DNA from: Elusimicrobia bacterium RIFOXYA2_FULL_47_53
GTDB taxonomy: Bacteria > Elusimicrobiota > Endomicrobiia > Endomicrobiales > XYA2-FULL-47-53
Reading direction: 5' to 3'
Length of the DNA: 64,000 bases
NCBI GenBank assembly: GCA_001800315.1
Contig: MGVE01000011.1
Coordinates: forward strand, 1 to 64,000
Part shown: in pieces, positions 39,832-48,715 of the stretch
How the letters are laid out: the number at the start of each line of letters is the position of its first letter
Position numbering within the stretch: the stretch's first letter is position 1
Notes under the pieces: generated by a model
Database searches by the model: none
Told to the model about the DNA's origin: nothing
The model's input: only the letters and a program-made list of their open reading frames with translations
Translations under genes and position numbers: made by a program

Positions 39832-41616
39832 ATGCAGATAAGAAACTTTTGTATCATTGCCCATATTGACCACGGTAAAAGCACTTTGGCTGACAGGCTT
39901 CTTGAATACACCGGGACCATTTCAAAACGGGAAATGAAGGAGCAGATCCTTGACGGAATGGATCTTGAGCGCGAGAGAGGCATAACTATAAAGGCCAAAG
40001 CGATCAAGATGAATTACCGCGCCGAAAACGGCGAAGAATATATTCTTAATCTAATTGACACGCCGGGCCATGTTGACTTTACTTACGAGGTTTCAAGGGC
40101 CCTTGCCGCCTGCGAAGGCGCGCTGCTTATAGTTGACGCTTCTCAGGGTGTTGAGGCTCAAACTCTTGCCAACACTTATCTGGCCCGCCAATCCAAATTA
40201 AAAATTATTCCGGTTATCAATAAGATTGACCTCTCCACGGCGGATATAGAGTCAGCCAAGGAGCAGATTAGAGAGGGGCTTGATATTACCGACGAGCCGA
40301 TTTTAGTCAGCGCCAAAGAGGGCAAGGGCATACCCGAAATTGTTGAGCGCATCATCAGCGATGTGCCGCCTCCTGAAGTGAAATCAGACGAGCCGCTTTC
40401 AGCGCTTGTTTTTGATTCATTCTATGACACTTACAGGGGCGCGATAATACTGGTGCGTGTGCTTGAGGGTGAAATAAGGCCCAAGATGAAAATTAAGTTT
40501 GTTTCTTCCGGCAGGCCTTACGAAGTGATTGAAACAGGGTATATGAAGCTAAAGACAATGCCATCGCAGTCCGTGCCGGCCGGGGAGGTCGGGTATGTCG
40601 TGGCCGGCATTAAGGATATCCATGACATAAGGATCGGCGATACGATTACGGAACTCTCCCGCCCGACAGCGCGGCCCCACCCGGGCTACAAAGAAATCAA
40701 ACCATTTGTCTTCGCCGGGCTTTATCCTGTCAATTCCTCGGATTATGACAACCTTAAAACCGCGCTGGGAAAGCTGCACCTTTCCGATTCCTCTCTTTTT
40801 TACGGCCCCGAAACATCAACGGCGCTCGGCTTCGGCTTCAGGTGCGGATTTTTAGGTTCCCTCCATCTTGAAATCGTCAAAGAAAGGCTGGAAAGGGAAT
40901 TTAATCTCAACCTCCTGGTAACGGCGCCAAATGTTATTTACAAAGTGCAGACTCATAAAGGCACCGCTGAAATTGACAATCCGGCCAAATTCCCGAATTA
41001 CGGAGATATTATTGAGATTCAGGAACCCTATGTGCTTGCCACCATAATTTGCCCGTCGGAATTCCTTGGCCAGATTCTTGAACTCTGCCAGAAAAAACGC
41101 GGCACGCAGATACTGTTAAGATACATTGACATGAAGAGGGTTATTGTTAAATACGAACTGCCGCTGGCAGAGATTATAGTCGGGTTTTACGATTCATTAA
41201 AGTCCGTTTCAAAAGGATACGCGTCTTTTGACTATGAACATATAGATACAAGGCCCGGTGACCTGGTTAAGCTTGAAATACTTATCAATCAGGAAGTCGT
41301 GGACGCGTTTTCCGTCATTATTCACAAAGACAAAGCTTCAATGACGGCGCATTTCCTGGCTGAAAAGCTCCGCGGCATAATACCCAGGCAGATGTTTGAG
41401 ATCCCCATTCAGGCGAGAGTCAATAACAAGGTTATTGTCAGGGAAAACATCAGCGCCATGAGAAAGGATGTTCTGGCCAAGTGTTACGGCGGCGACATAT
41501 CCAGAAAACGAAAGCTTCTGGAAAAACAGAAAGAGGGAAAGAAGCGTATGCGCCAGTTCGGGAGAGTGGAAATCCCTCCGGAGGCTTTTGTCGCGGTTCT
41601 TAAAATCAGCGAGTAA
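39832..41616 (+). CDS. lepA: Elongation factor 4 (LepA)
   Basis: 594 residues, typical length. G-domain motifs are [47 protein letters not shown] and NKIDL. The LepA-specific C-terminal domain ends in a basic tail ([20 protein letters not shown]) that enters the ribosome. It is a GTPase that acts on stalled or mis-translocated ribosomes. No Shine-Dalgarno is visible before ATG 39832; the preceding bases are AT-rich. lepB follows, as in many bacteria. Confidence 0.98.
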   Translation: MQIRNFCIIAHIDHGKSTLADRLLEYTGTISKREMKEQILDGMDLERERGITIKAKAIKMNYRAENGEEYILNLIDTPGHVDFTYEVSRALAACEGALLIVDASQGVEAQTLANTYLARQSKLKIIPVINKIDLSTADIESAKEQIREGLDITDEPILVSAKEGKGIPEIVERIISDVPPPEVKSDEPLSALVFDSFYDTYRGAIILVRVLEGEIRPKMKIKFVSSGRPYEVIETGYMKLKTMPSQSVPAGEVGYVVAGIKDIHDIRIGDTITELSRPTARPHPGYKEIKPFVFAGLYPVNSSDYDNLKTALGKLHLSDSSLFYGPETSTALGFGFRCGFLGSLHLEIVKERLEREFNLNLLVTAPNVIYKVQTHKGTAEIDNPAKFPNYGDIIEIQEPYVLATIICPSEFLGQILELCQKKRGTQILLRYIDMKRVIVKYELPLAEIIVGFYDSLKSVSKGYASFDYEHIDTRPGDLVKLEILINQEVVDAFSVIIHKDKASMTAHFLAEKLRGIIPRQMFEIPIQARVNNKVIVRENISAMRKDVLAKCYGGDISRKRKLLEKQKEGKKRMRQFGRVEIPPEAFVAVLKISE

Positions 41617-41642
41617 GTTGACTCAATTTACCGGGAGATATA

Positions 41643-42461
41643 ATGTTAAACAAATTGTGGCAGGTCATTAGTGAAAGCATGTACACCATGGAGTTTAAAC
41701 TTTTCGTCGCGGGCATAGCGCTGTATTTTTTAGCCAGGCTTCTTCATAGATGGCTGGCTAAATCACAGGGCAAACCGTGGGGAAAACTGTATAAAGAAGT
41801 GTACGAATGGATAGAAACCGGCTGGTCGGCTGTTTTGCTGGCGTCATTTCTGATGTATTTTTTTGTCCAGGCCTTTGCTATCCCTTCAGGCAGCATGCGG
41901 GTTACCCTTCTGGAGGGAGACCATCTTTTCGTAAACAAGTTTATCTACGGTTTTCATATTCCCTTCAGCGGCGGGAAACGCTTCTGGCCCGCCAGGGAAG
42001 TAAAACGGGGCGATATTATTATTTTCCAGTGTCCGCCGGAGGCGCTGACTCTTGAGGAAAGAGAAAGGGGCGTCAGAAAGGATTTTATCAAGAGGTGCGT
42101 TGCCGTAGGCGGCGATGTCGTCCAGATAAAGAACAAGAAAGTTATCGTCAACGGTGAAGAGCTCAAAGAATCATATGTTTCATTTGTTGACGACGCCGTT
42201 TATCAGGGCGTAAATATTTACAGGAGCAGCGAAGAGTATCAGCGCGCCTGGGAATCCGGGAAATTCGCGAATTTCACTCCCGATATGGTCCGTGACAACC
42301 TTGGGCCTGTTGTTGTGCCTCCCGGGTATTATTTTGCCATGGGCGACAACAGGGACAGGTCTTTTGATTCAAGGTTCTGGGGCCCGGTTCCGGATAAGCT
42401 GATGAAGGGGCGCGCGCTTGTGATTTACTGGCCTCTCTCCAGGATCAGGGTAATAAAGTAA
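41643..42461 (+). CDS. lepB: Signal peptidase I
   Basis: 272 residues with two N-terminal transmembrane helices (about 18-34 and 62-78). The catalytic Ser84 is in FAIPSGSMRVTLLEGD and the general base Lys150 in DFIKRCVAVGGD; box E is GDNRDRSFDSRFWGPV. It removes signal peptides at the periplasmic side, which fits the many secreted proteins in this window. GGGAG precedes ATG 41643. A loop of about 35 residues after the VNGEEL strand is larger than in minimal homologues. Confidence 0.96.
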   Translation: MLNKLWQVISESMYTMEFKLFVAGIALYFLARLLHRWLAKSQGKPWGKLYKEVYEWIETGWSAVLLASFLMYFFVQAFAIPSGSMRVTLLEGDHLFVNKFIYGFHIPFSGGKRFWPAREVKRGDIIIFQCPPEALTLEERERGVRKDFIKRCVAVGGDVVQIKNKKVIVNGEELKESYVSFVDDAVYQGVNIYRSSEEYQRAWESGKFANFTPDMVRDNLGPVVVPPGYYFAMGDNRDRSFDSRFWGPVPDKLMKGRALVIYWPLSRIRVIK

Positions 42462-42473
42462 GCCGGAGGTGAT

Positions 42474-42893
42474 ATGTCTTTTACCGCATGGATAACAGTA
42501 GCGGCTGTTCTTTTGGTTATTGAAATAGTTACGCCGGGAGTATTCTTTTTCGCCTGTCTTTCATTCGGCGCGCTTCTGGCGGGGCTCAGCCTGTTTGTAA
42601 ACACCGCCAACTGGGTACAGTGGCTGGTTTTCGTGGCCGTAAGCGTACTGTCAATATATTTTGTCAGGCCGCTGGCTCTAAAGCTCTTTAAAACCGGAGG
42701 TAAAAAGTTCAACGCCGACGCGCTGATTTCGCAAAAGGCCTGGGTTCTGGAGGCTATCAACCCCCCGAGCCTCGGTTTGGTCAAAGTGGAGGGGGAAACC
42801 TGGCGTGCCGAAGCCGAAGAGATTATACCCGCGGAAACTTATGTGGAGATAACCGCGGTAAAAGGCACCAGAGTTCTGGTGAAAAAAATATAG
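42474..42893 (+). CDS. NfeD-like membrane protein
   Basis: 139 residues. Three hydrophobic segments (about 4-20, 24-42 and 46-64) are followed by a small OB-fold-like beta domain (GLVKVEGETWRAEAEEIIPAETYVEITAVKGTRVLVKKI), the standard layout of short NfeD proteins. They are thought to partner SPFH proteins; such a gene follows ten bases later. GGAGG precedes ATG 42474. Confidence 0.9.
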   Translation: MSFTAWITVAAVLLVIEIVTPGVFFFACLSFGALLAGLSLFVNTANWVQWLVFVAVSVLSIYFVRPLALKLFKTGGKKFNADALISQKAWVLEAINPPSLGLVKVEGETWRAEAEEIIPAETYVEITAVKGTRVLVKKI

Positions 42894-42903
42894 GAGAATA
42901 AAA

Positions 42904-43800
42904 ATGCCTACGGGATTGATACTTGTAATAGTGGTTTTAGCCGTTATTTATGTTTTCAGGGCTTTAAGAATTGTTCAGCAGTACGAGAAGGCGCTTATAG
43001 AGACCCTCGGACAGTACACCAGAACCGCCGAGCCGGGCCTTGTGATTATATTTCCGCCCTTTCAGTCATTGAGAAAAGTGGATATGCGCGAGCAGGTCAT
43101 AGATGTCCCGCCGCAGGATGTTATAACAAAAGACAATGTGCTCGTCACCGTTGACGCCGTCATCTACTTTCAGATTACCGATCCTACAAAAGTGGTTTAT
43201 AATGTGGCCAACTTCGCGATGGCCGCTTTAAAGCTTGCTCAGACGAACCTGAGGAATGTGGTCGGCGACATGGAACTGGACCAGACGCTTACTTCAAGAG
43301 AAAAGATAAATGTCCAGCTCAGGATGGTCTTAGACGAGGCCACCGACAAATGGGGCGTCAAGGTCTCAAGAGTGGAACTGCAAAAAATTGACCCTCCGAC
43401 CGATATCACGGATTCCATGTCCAAACAGATGAAGGCCGAAAGGGAAAAACGCGCCAATATCCTTGATGCCGAGGGCTTTAAACAGGCCGCTATTCTCAAA
43501 GCCGAAGGTTCCAAACAGGCCGCGGTGCTTGAGGCTGAGGGCAAGGCCGAGGCTATTAAAAGAGTCGCGGACGCAGAAAAGTATCAGATTGAGATCGTCT
43601 ATGAAGCTATACATACTGGCAGACCTACCAGCGACCTGCTCGCTATAAAGTACCTTGAGACGCTGGAAAAAGTCGCTGACGGCAACGCCACTAAGATATT
43701 TCTTCCTCTGGAATCCAGCGGGGTTCTCGGTTCAATAGCGGGTATAGCCGAAGTCTTTAAGGACAAAAACAAGCCGGCGCCCGCGCCTAAAAATGGCTAA
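42904..43800 (+). CDS. SPFH/band-7 family membrane protein (QmcA-like)
   Basis: 298 residues. A short N-terminal transmembrane helix (about 4-20) is followed by the SPFH domain (YEKALIETLGQYTRTAEPGLVIIFPPFQSLRKVDMREQV is its opening region) and a coiled-coil with Ala/Glu-rich repeats (LDAEGFKQAAILKAEGSKQAAVLEAEGKAEA). These proteins form large oligomeric cages around membrane proteins, often with NfeD partners, and influence protease or lipid-domain function. The C-terminal tail is Pro/Ala-rich. Overlaps hemW by eight bases. Confidence 0.94.
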   Translation: MPTGLILVIVVLAVIYVFRALRIVQQYEKALIETLGQYTRTAEPGLVIIFPPFQSLRKVDMREQVIDVPPQDVITKDNVLVTVDAVIYFQITDPTKVVYNVANFAMAALKLAQTNLRNVVGDMELDQTLTSREKINVQLRMVLDEATDKWGVKVSRVELQKIDPPTDITDSMSKQMKAEREKRANILDAEGFKQAAILKAEGSKQAAVLEAEGKAEAIKRVADAEKYQIEIVYEAIHTGRPTSDLLAIKYLETLEKVADGNATKIFLPLESSGVLGSIAGIAEVFKDKNKPAPAPKNG

Positions 43801-44866
43801 GCTCGGGCTTTATGTCCATGTGCCTTTTTGCAGGCGCAAATGCGGGTACTGCGACTTTTATTCAATTGTCCGCGACGAAGAACTTGTCAAAAAATATATT
43901 GCTGCCGTAGGGCGTGAAGCCGCTGAATATGCCGATATAGCGCCCGGGACTGTTTTCGCGGGCGGCGGGACGCCTTCCATGCTGTCTGCCGAAGAAATCA
44001 CGGACCTGTTTAACGGTATTTTTTCTTCTTTAGACAAAAGATTAGTCAAAGAGTGGACTGTTGAGTGCAACCCGGAGTCTTTAGACAAGGACAAACTGCT
44101 GGCTATGAAGTCCTGCGGAGTAAACAGGTTAAGTATAGGCATCCAGTCCTTTAATGACGACGAATTGAGATATTTAGGCCGTGTGCACGACTCGGAGCAG
44201 GCAATAAGGGCTTACAACCTGGCAAGAGAGCGCGGTTTTAATAATATCTCCTGCGATCTTATCTACGGCCTTCCCGGACAGGACAAAGATCTCTGGAAGC
44301 GGAATCTCTCTGCCGCCGTAAAACTCGGTTTTGAGCACATTTCAATATATCCTCTTACAGTAGAACCCGGCACGGCGCTGTTTGAAAAGGCGCTGACTGT
44401 TGACGACGAGCTTCAGGCCGGCCTCTACACCTGGTCAATGGATTTTCTGTTGAAAAGCGGTTACGGCCAGTACGAAATTTCCAACTGGAGCAGGCCGGGT
44501 TTTGAGTGCGCCCATAATATTAATTACTGGGAAAACGGCGAATATATCGGGCTGGGGCCGGCGGCGGCCTCGCATCTGGATTTTCTCAGAAGCAAGAACG
44601 AGCCCGATATTAATAAATATGTTCAGGGAGCTGTTCAAAAGGTAGAATGCGAAAGGCTTGAGCCGGACGCGAAGCTGGGAGAAAATATTATGCTCGGCCT
44701 TCGCTGCGAGAAAGGTGTTGTGATAACGCCCAGGATCAAAGAGCTTTACGGCAGCGCGATAGACAAGCTTTACGGAGAGGGACTGGTGCAAATATCAGCT
44801 GATTTAATCTCTCTGACAAGTAAAGGGAAGCTTCTTGCTAACAGAGTGTTCGGAGAATTTATTTAA
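43793..44866 (+). CDS. hemW: HemW-like radical SAM heme chaperone
   Basis: 357 residues. The iron-sulfur motif is Cys13, Cys17 and Cys20 in HVPFCRRKCGYCDFYS. GGGTPSMLS, ECNPESLDKDKL, RLSIGIQSFNDDELRYLGRVH and CDLIYGLPGQ are HemW family signatures, and the C-terminal HemN_C-like domain is present. HemW is a heme-binding chaperone, not a coproporphyrinogen oxidase, despite common annotation. It starts within the SPFH gene and its stop overlaps the next glycosyltransferase. Confidence 0.93.
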   Translation: MAKLGLYVHVPFCRRKCGYCDFYSIVRDEELVKKYIAAVGREAAEYADIAPGTVFAGGGTPSMLSAEEITDLFNGIFSSLDKRLVKEWTVECNPESLDKDKLLAMKSCGVNRLSIGIQSFNDDELRYLGRVHDSEQAIRAYNLARERGFNNISCDLIYGLPGQDKDLWKRNLSAAVKLGFEHISIYPLTVEPGTALFEKALTVDDELQAGLYTWSMDFLLKSGYGQYEISNWSRPGFECAHNINYWENGEYIGLGPAAASHLDFLRSKNEPDINKYVQGAVQKVECERLEPDAKLGENIMLGLRCEKGVVITPRIKELYGSAIDKLYGEGLVQISADLISLTSKGKLLANRVFGEFI

Positions 44867-46002
44867 TGGTTGAGAATATTGAAGTTTCAGTTGTAATTCC
44901 CTGTTTAAACGAAGAAAAGACTATAGCCTCCTGCGTGGATAAGGCTATGAAATCTTTTGCCGAGGGCGGATTGCGCGGCGAGGTAATAGTCGTGGATAAC
45001 GGCTCAACGGATCAATCAAAAGCTATCGCCGCGGCCCGCGGGGCTAAGGTCATAGATGAAACAAGGAAAGGCTACGGCAGCGCGCTCAGGCGGGGAATTG
45101 ATGAAGCGCAGGGCAGTTATATAATCATGGCTGACGGAGACGATACTTACGATTTCTCTTTGTCTCACAAGTTTGTTGGGAAACTCAAAGAGGGCTATGA
45201 CCTGGTGATGGGTTCAAGGTTCAGGGGCAAAATACTCCCCGGCGCCATGAGCTGGTCCCACAGGTATGTCGGCAACCCGATACTTTCAGGTATGCTCAGG
45301 CTTTTTTTCGGAGGCACCGTATCGGATTCCCACTGCGGCCTGAGAGCTTTTACCAAAGACGCCTACAAAAAAATGGGGCTTCACACGACCGGCATGGAAT
45401 TTGCCTCGGAAATGGTTATTCACTCGCTGAAAAAGAAACTTAAAATAGCCGAGATACCCATAATATATTACGCGAGGCTGGGCGAGTCCAAACTGGCCTC
45501 TTTCCGCGATGCCTGGCGCCATATGCGTTTTATGCTTGTATATTCGCCGGGTTATCTTTTTCTTCTGCCCGGGGCGGCTGTATTTACCGCCAGCTTCCTG
45601 CTCTCCTGCAGGCTTCTTTTGGGCCCTATTTACTGGCTGGGCAGGCCCTGGGATATTCATGTTATGGTTTTCTCAGCGATGTTTACCCTGCTTGGATGGG
45701 AGATATTAAACCTCGGCCACGCCGCTAAAATGTTCGCCTACGAAATATCGCTTGAGCAAAGCAGATACGCGCTGACCGCGTCAAAATTTGTCACGCTTGA
45801 GAAATCTCTGCTGCTGGGAACATTTTTTATATTGTCAGGTTTCGCGATAATGACTTTGATTATTTATAAATGGGCGAACAATAATTTCGGCGAGCTTTCC
45901 GAGGTAAAGACCGGCGTATTCTCTTTAACTCTCATAGTAATGGGTTTCCAGACCATCTTTACGGCGTTTCTCTCGGGAATGCTCTCCATAAAATACAGGT
46001 GA
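44866..46002 (+). CDS. GT2 dolichol-phosphate-mannose-synthase-like glycosyltransferase with membrane domain
   Basis: 378 residues. The GT-A domain (1-230) has SVVIPCLNEEKTIASCVDKA, VVDNGSTDQSKAIA, MADGDDTYDF (DXD) and SRFRGKILPGAMSW. At least four transmembrane helices follow (about 232-375). Enzymes of this type usually load a sugar onto a polyprenyl phosphate in the membrane. It overlaps the hemW stop by one base and is followed after one base by a radical SAM gene, opening the accessory glycan region. Confidence 0.88.
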   Translation: MVENIEVSVVIPCLNEEKTIASCVDKAMKSFAEGGLRGEVIVVDNGSTDQSKAIAAARGAKVIDETRKGYGSALRRGIDEAQGSYIIMADGDDTYDFSLSHKFVGKLKEGYDLVMGSRFRGKILPGAMSWSHRYVGNPILSGMLRLFFGGTVSDSHCGLRAFTKDAYKKMGLHTTGMEFASEMVIHSLKKKLKIAEIPIIYYARLGESKLASFRDAWRHMRFMLVYSPGYLFLLPGAAVFTASFLLSCRLLLGPIYWLGRPWDIHVMVFSAMFTLLGWEILNLGHAAKMFAYEISLEQSRYALTASKFVTLEKSLLLGTFFILSGFAIMTLIIYKWANNNFGELSEVKTGVFSLTLIVMGFQTIFTAFLSGMLSIKYR

Positions 46003-46003
46003 T

Positions 46004-47446
46004 ATGAAAGTATTTATTATCAACGAGCCTTTTGTGCCTGACTTCTGCAGGACGCAAAGATGGGCCGCCAGGACCAGAGGGCGGGTTTTGCGCGCTCCCG
46101 ACTGGCTTGCCTATGCCGCGGCGGTCGTGGAGAGAGATATCCCGGGCGTTGAGGTAAAACTTTACGATTTTCCGGCCTTAAACTGGGATAAAACGAAATT
46201 AAAAGAGATTGTCTCCGCGGAAAAGCCTGATTTCGTCGTTCTTGATTCAACCACTCCTTCAATATTTTCAGACATTGAGTGCGCCCGCATAGTCAAAGAC
46301 AACTGCGGAGCCGCCGTGATAATGGTCGGACCGCACTGTTCGTCGCTCCCTGAGGAAACATTAAATAAGGCCGCGGGGGCGGTTGACGCGGTCTGTATCG
46401 GCGAATACGATTACACGGTGCGCGATGTTATTGCCAACTATGGGAATCTAAGCGCCGTGCCAGGCATCTGTTATCTGGATAACGGCGCGCCGCGGCTGAC
46501 AGCCTCCCGGGCTCCCATAGAAAAACTTGACGATCTTCCTTTTCCGGCGTGGAAACACCTGGACCTTAAAAAATACTTTGACGGCGGTAAGCTCTACCCG
46601 TACATTGACATAATTTCGGGGCGCGGCTGTCCCAACAGGTGCATCTTTTGCTTATGGCCGCAGGTTATGCACGGCTACCGTTACCGTTTCAGAAGCCCGG
46701 AAAATGTGGTGGACGAAATAGAATACGACATAAACCTCTGCCCCGGCGTTTTAAAGGGCGGGGAGTTTTTCTTTGAGGACGATACATTTACGGTTGATAA
46801 ACCCAGGGCCCATAAAATATGCGACGAGATAATCAGAAGAGGCCTTAAACTGACTTTTTCTGTAAACGCCAGGGCTGATATTTATGACCTGGAATTGTTT
46901 TCTAAGATGAAGAAGGCCGGCTGCCGCGAACTGCTGGTCGGCTTTGAATCCGGCGACCAGGAAGTTCTTGATAAGATGCGCAAGAATATTAAACTTGAGG
47001 ATTCCGCGCGATTCATGGAAATCGCTAAAAAGGCCGGCCTTGAGGTTCACGGCTGTTTTGTTTTCGGCCTGCCCGGGGAGACTCCGCGGACCGCTGAAAA
47101 AACCATAAAGTTCGCCTTAAGCCTCGGTCTTGATACCGTGCAGTTTTCGGGCGCCGTTCCTTTCCCTGGGACAGATTTTTTTAATATCTGCGAAACTAAC
47201 GGGTGGCTTCTGACAAAAGACTGGGGGAAATGGCTGGACGCCGGAGAACAGCAGGGCGTGGTTTCATATCCGACCATCTCGCAGCAGCAGATCAATTATT
47301 TTGTTGACAAGGGCCTTAAGAGTTTTTATTTCAGGCCTTCATATATGATAAAGTTTCTTCTCAAGACCAGGTCTTTGCCGGATCTGTACAGAAAGTTCAG
47401 GGGCTTTGGCAACTTTATGTCGTATCTCACGGAAAAGATATTTTAA
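46004..47446 (+). CDS. B12-binding-type radical SAM protein
   Basis: 480 residues. Residues about 1-170 form a Rossmann-like domain similar to B12-binding domains (VVLDSTTPSIFSDI, VMVGPHCSSLPEE, VCIGEYDYTVRD), though no DxHxxG His motif is present. The radical SAM core has Cys209, Cys213 and Cys216 (GRGCPNRCIFC), then FFEDDTFTVDKPRAH and GFESGDQEVLDKMRKN. Such enzymes often methylate unactivated carbons or remodel lipids and secondary metabolites. Neighbouring GT2 suggests a glycolipid substrate. Exact reaction unknown. The 351-base gap that follows contains repeats. Confidence 0.87.
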   Translation: MKVFIINEPFVPDFCRTQRWAARTRGRVLRAPDWLAYAAAVVERDIPGVEVKLYDFPALNWDKTKLKEIVSAEKPDFVVLDSTTPSIFSDIECARIVKDNCGAAVIMVGPHCSSLPEETLNKAAGAVDAVCIGEYDYTVRDVIANYGNLSAVPGICYLDNGAPRLTASRAPIEKLDDLPFPAWKHLDLKKYFDGGKLYPYIDIISGRGCPNRCIFCLWPQVMHGYRYRFRSPENVVDEIEYDINLCPGVLKGGEFFFEDDTFTVDKPRAHKICDEIIRRGLKLTFSVNARADIYDLELFSKMKKAGCRELLVGFESGDQEVLDKMRKNIKLEDSARFMEIAKKAGLEVHGCFVFGLPGETPRTAEKTIKFALSLGLDTVQFSGAVPFPGTDFFNICETNGWLLTKDWGKWLDAGEQQGVVSYPTISQQQINYFVDKGLKSFYFRPSYMIKFLLKTRSLPDLYRKFRGFGNFMSYLTEKIF

Positions 47447-47530
47447 TGCGCGGCATCGTTCTTGCCCAAATTGTGCGACAAAACAAGGCGAAATCCTTAA
47501 TTTGATATATTCAATCATATAACCAGATTG

Positions 47531-47620
47531 TCATGCCGGAAATGCGTAGTCCGGCATCCACAACAAAGTCATTTATGAATGACTTTCTGAACTGGATACC
47601 CGACTGCAGCCTCGGGTATG
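47531..47620. repeat. Palindromic intergenic repeat with three stems
   Basis: Three perfect stems follow one another: ATGCCGGA/TCCGGCAT (47533-47540 and 47550-47557), AAAGTCATT/AATGACTTT (47565-47573 and 47578-47586) and ATACCCGA/TCGGGTAT (47596-47603 and 47612-47619). The outer TCAT..GGCATCCA and TGGATACC..ATGA arms mirror each other. This is the architecture of widespread non-coding bacterial palindromic repeats. It sits in the largest gene-free stretch of the window (47447-47797). Confidence 0.7.
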
Positions 47621-47633
47621 ACACCAAGAGTGT

Positions 47634-47786
47634 TAATTGAGTCAATTGAAAAACCTTAAACATTTTATGTCATTGCGAACCCGGAGGGTGAAGCAATCTC
47701 GCTTTTCCGTAGGTAAGGACGGGATTGCTTCGTCGTTTCACTCCTCGCAAAGACGGCCCGAAATACTTTTTCAACTGACTAAATTT
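47634..47786. repeat. MITE-like element of about 153 bp with imperfect terminal inverted repeats
   Basis: The ends 47634-47653 and 47767-47786 are inverted copies (17 of 20 positions pair). Inside, GTCATTGCGA (47669-47678) mirrors TCGCAAAGAC (47745-47754; nine of ten pair) and GAAGCAATC (47690-47698) mirrors GATTGCTTC (47723-47731). The element has no coding capacity. A nested palindrome with terminal repeats resembles a non-autonomous mobile element. It ends 11 bases before the next gene and so may supply its upstream region. Confidence 0.65.
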
Positions 47787-47797
47787 GGACGGCAATA

Positions 47798-48715
47798 ATG
47801 TGGTATATTGAAAAACTCGCGGCTCCGCTCAGCAGGGAAAAACTCCGTCTTTCCGGAAACAGGCTCATCGGCGAGGCCTCGGGCGTGAGTTTTGATATTA
47901 ATGATATGGGGATACCGCTTTTTGGAGCAAAGGCTTGTTCAAAAGAAGCGAGGATTCAGGAAAAACATTATAAGAAGATCAATGAATCCTATATAGAGAA
48001 CCTGGCTTACCCTCACACGGACGAATATACGCGTTATCTGGATAACAGGCTGTTGGCTCTGGCAAAACAGCGGAATTTTGGCGATGTAGCTGAACTCTGC
48101 TGCGGCAACGCTGAAGGCCTGGCTCTTTTAAAGGGCCGCCTCACTCACGGGCTTGGCGTGGATATATCAACGGAAATGCTTTCAGAGGCGCGAAAGAGGC
48201 TGCCGCAGGATCTATTTTATTTCGCGCAGGCTGACGCGGTTATGCTTCCTCTGGCGGACAGTTCGTTTGACTCGGTTATAATGCTGGGCGGCATACATCA
48301 TATTATTGATAGAAAGGCGCTTTTCGGCGAAGTGCGCAGGATTCTTAAGCCCGGGGGAGTATTTTACTGGAGGGAGCCTCTGAGCGATAACTTTATATGG
48401 AAAGGGCTGAGGAGCCTTATTTACAGGCTTTCGCCTTCTCTTGATTTTGACACCGAAAGGCCTCTGGAGTTCTCGCGTGATTCAGCAGCGCTGGAAGAAA
48501 GCGGTTTAAAACTGCTAAACTGGCAGCGCTGCGGTTTTTTCGCGTTCGCTTTGTTTATGAACAGCGATATTCTGCACTTCAATAAACTGTTCAGGTTCGT
48601 GCCGGGTATCCGCGCTGTTGTTCGCGCCGTGGCAACGGTTGACGAGGCGCTGCTTAAAATATTCAATGAGTTCGGCCTGCTGGTAATAGGATCCGCCGTA
48701 AAACGGGAGGTTTAA
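47798..48715 (+). CDS. Class I SAM-dependent methyltransferase
   Basis: 305 residues. Residues 1-80 are a leader domain without a recognised fold. Motif I is VAELCCGNAEGLALL, followed by LGVDISTEMLSEARKR, SFDSVIMLGGIHHI and RRILKPGGVFYWREP, the typical UbiE/UbiG-like order. The C-terminus lacks clear membrane helices. No strong ribosome-binding site is seen. It overlaps the next GT2 by one base. Substrate is probably a sugar or lipid intermediate of this cluster. Confidence 0.82.
   Translation: MWYIEKLAAPLSREKLRLSGNRLIGEASGVSFDINDMGIPLFGAKACSKEARIQEKHYKKINESYIENLAYPHTDEYTRYLDNRLLALAKQRNFGDVAELCCGNAEGLALLKGRLTHGLGVDISTEMLSEARKRLPQDLFYFAQADAVMLPLADSSFDSVIMLGGIHHIIDRKALFGEVRRILKPGGVFYWREPLSDNFIWKGLRSLIYRLSPSLDFDTERPLEFSRDSAALEESGLKLLNWQRCGFFAFALFMNSDILHFNKLFRFVPGIRAVVRAVATVDEALLKIFNEFGLLVIGSAVKREV

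Noticed and set aside
39821-39834. Leaderless start for lepA
   Set aside because: The region lacks a Shine-Dalgarno and has TATATT near the start, but no -35 box lies at the right distance, and the TATATT is too close to the ATG.
43793-44866. Coproporphyrinogen III dehydrogenase (HemN) for the radical SAM gene after the SPFH gene
   Set aside because: The motif context and length fit HemW, the heme chaperone, and no other heme biosynthesis gene is near.
47447-47797. CRISPR array or small RNA gene in the gene-free stretch
   Set aside because: The repeats are inverted and differ from each other; there are no direct repeats with regular spacers, and no promoter-terminator pair was evident.
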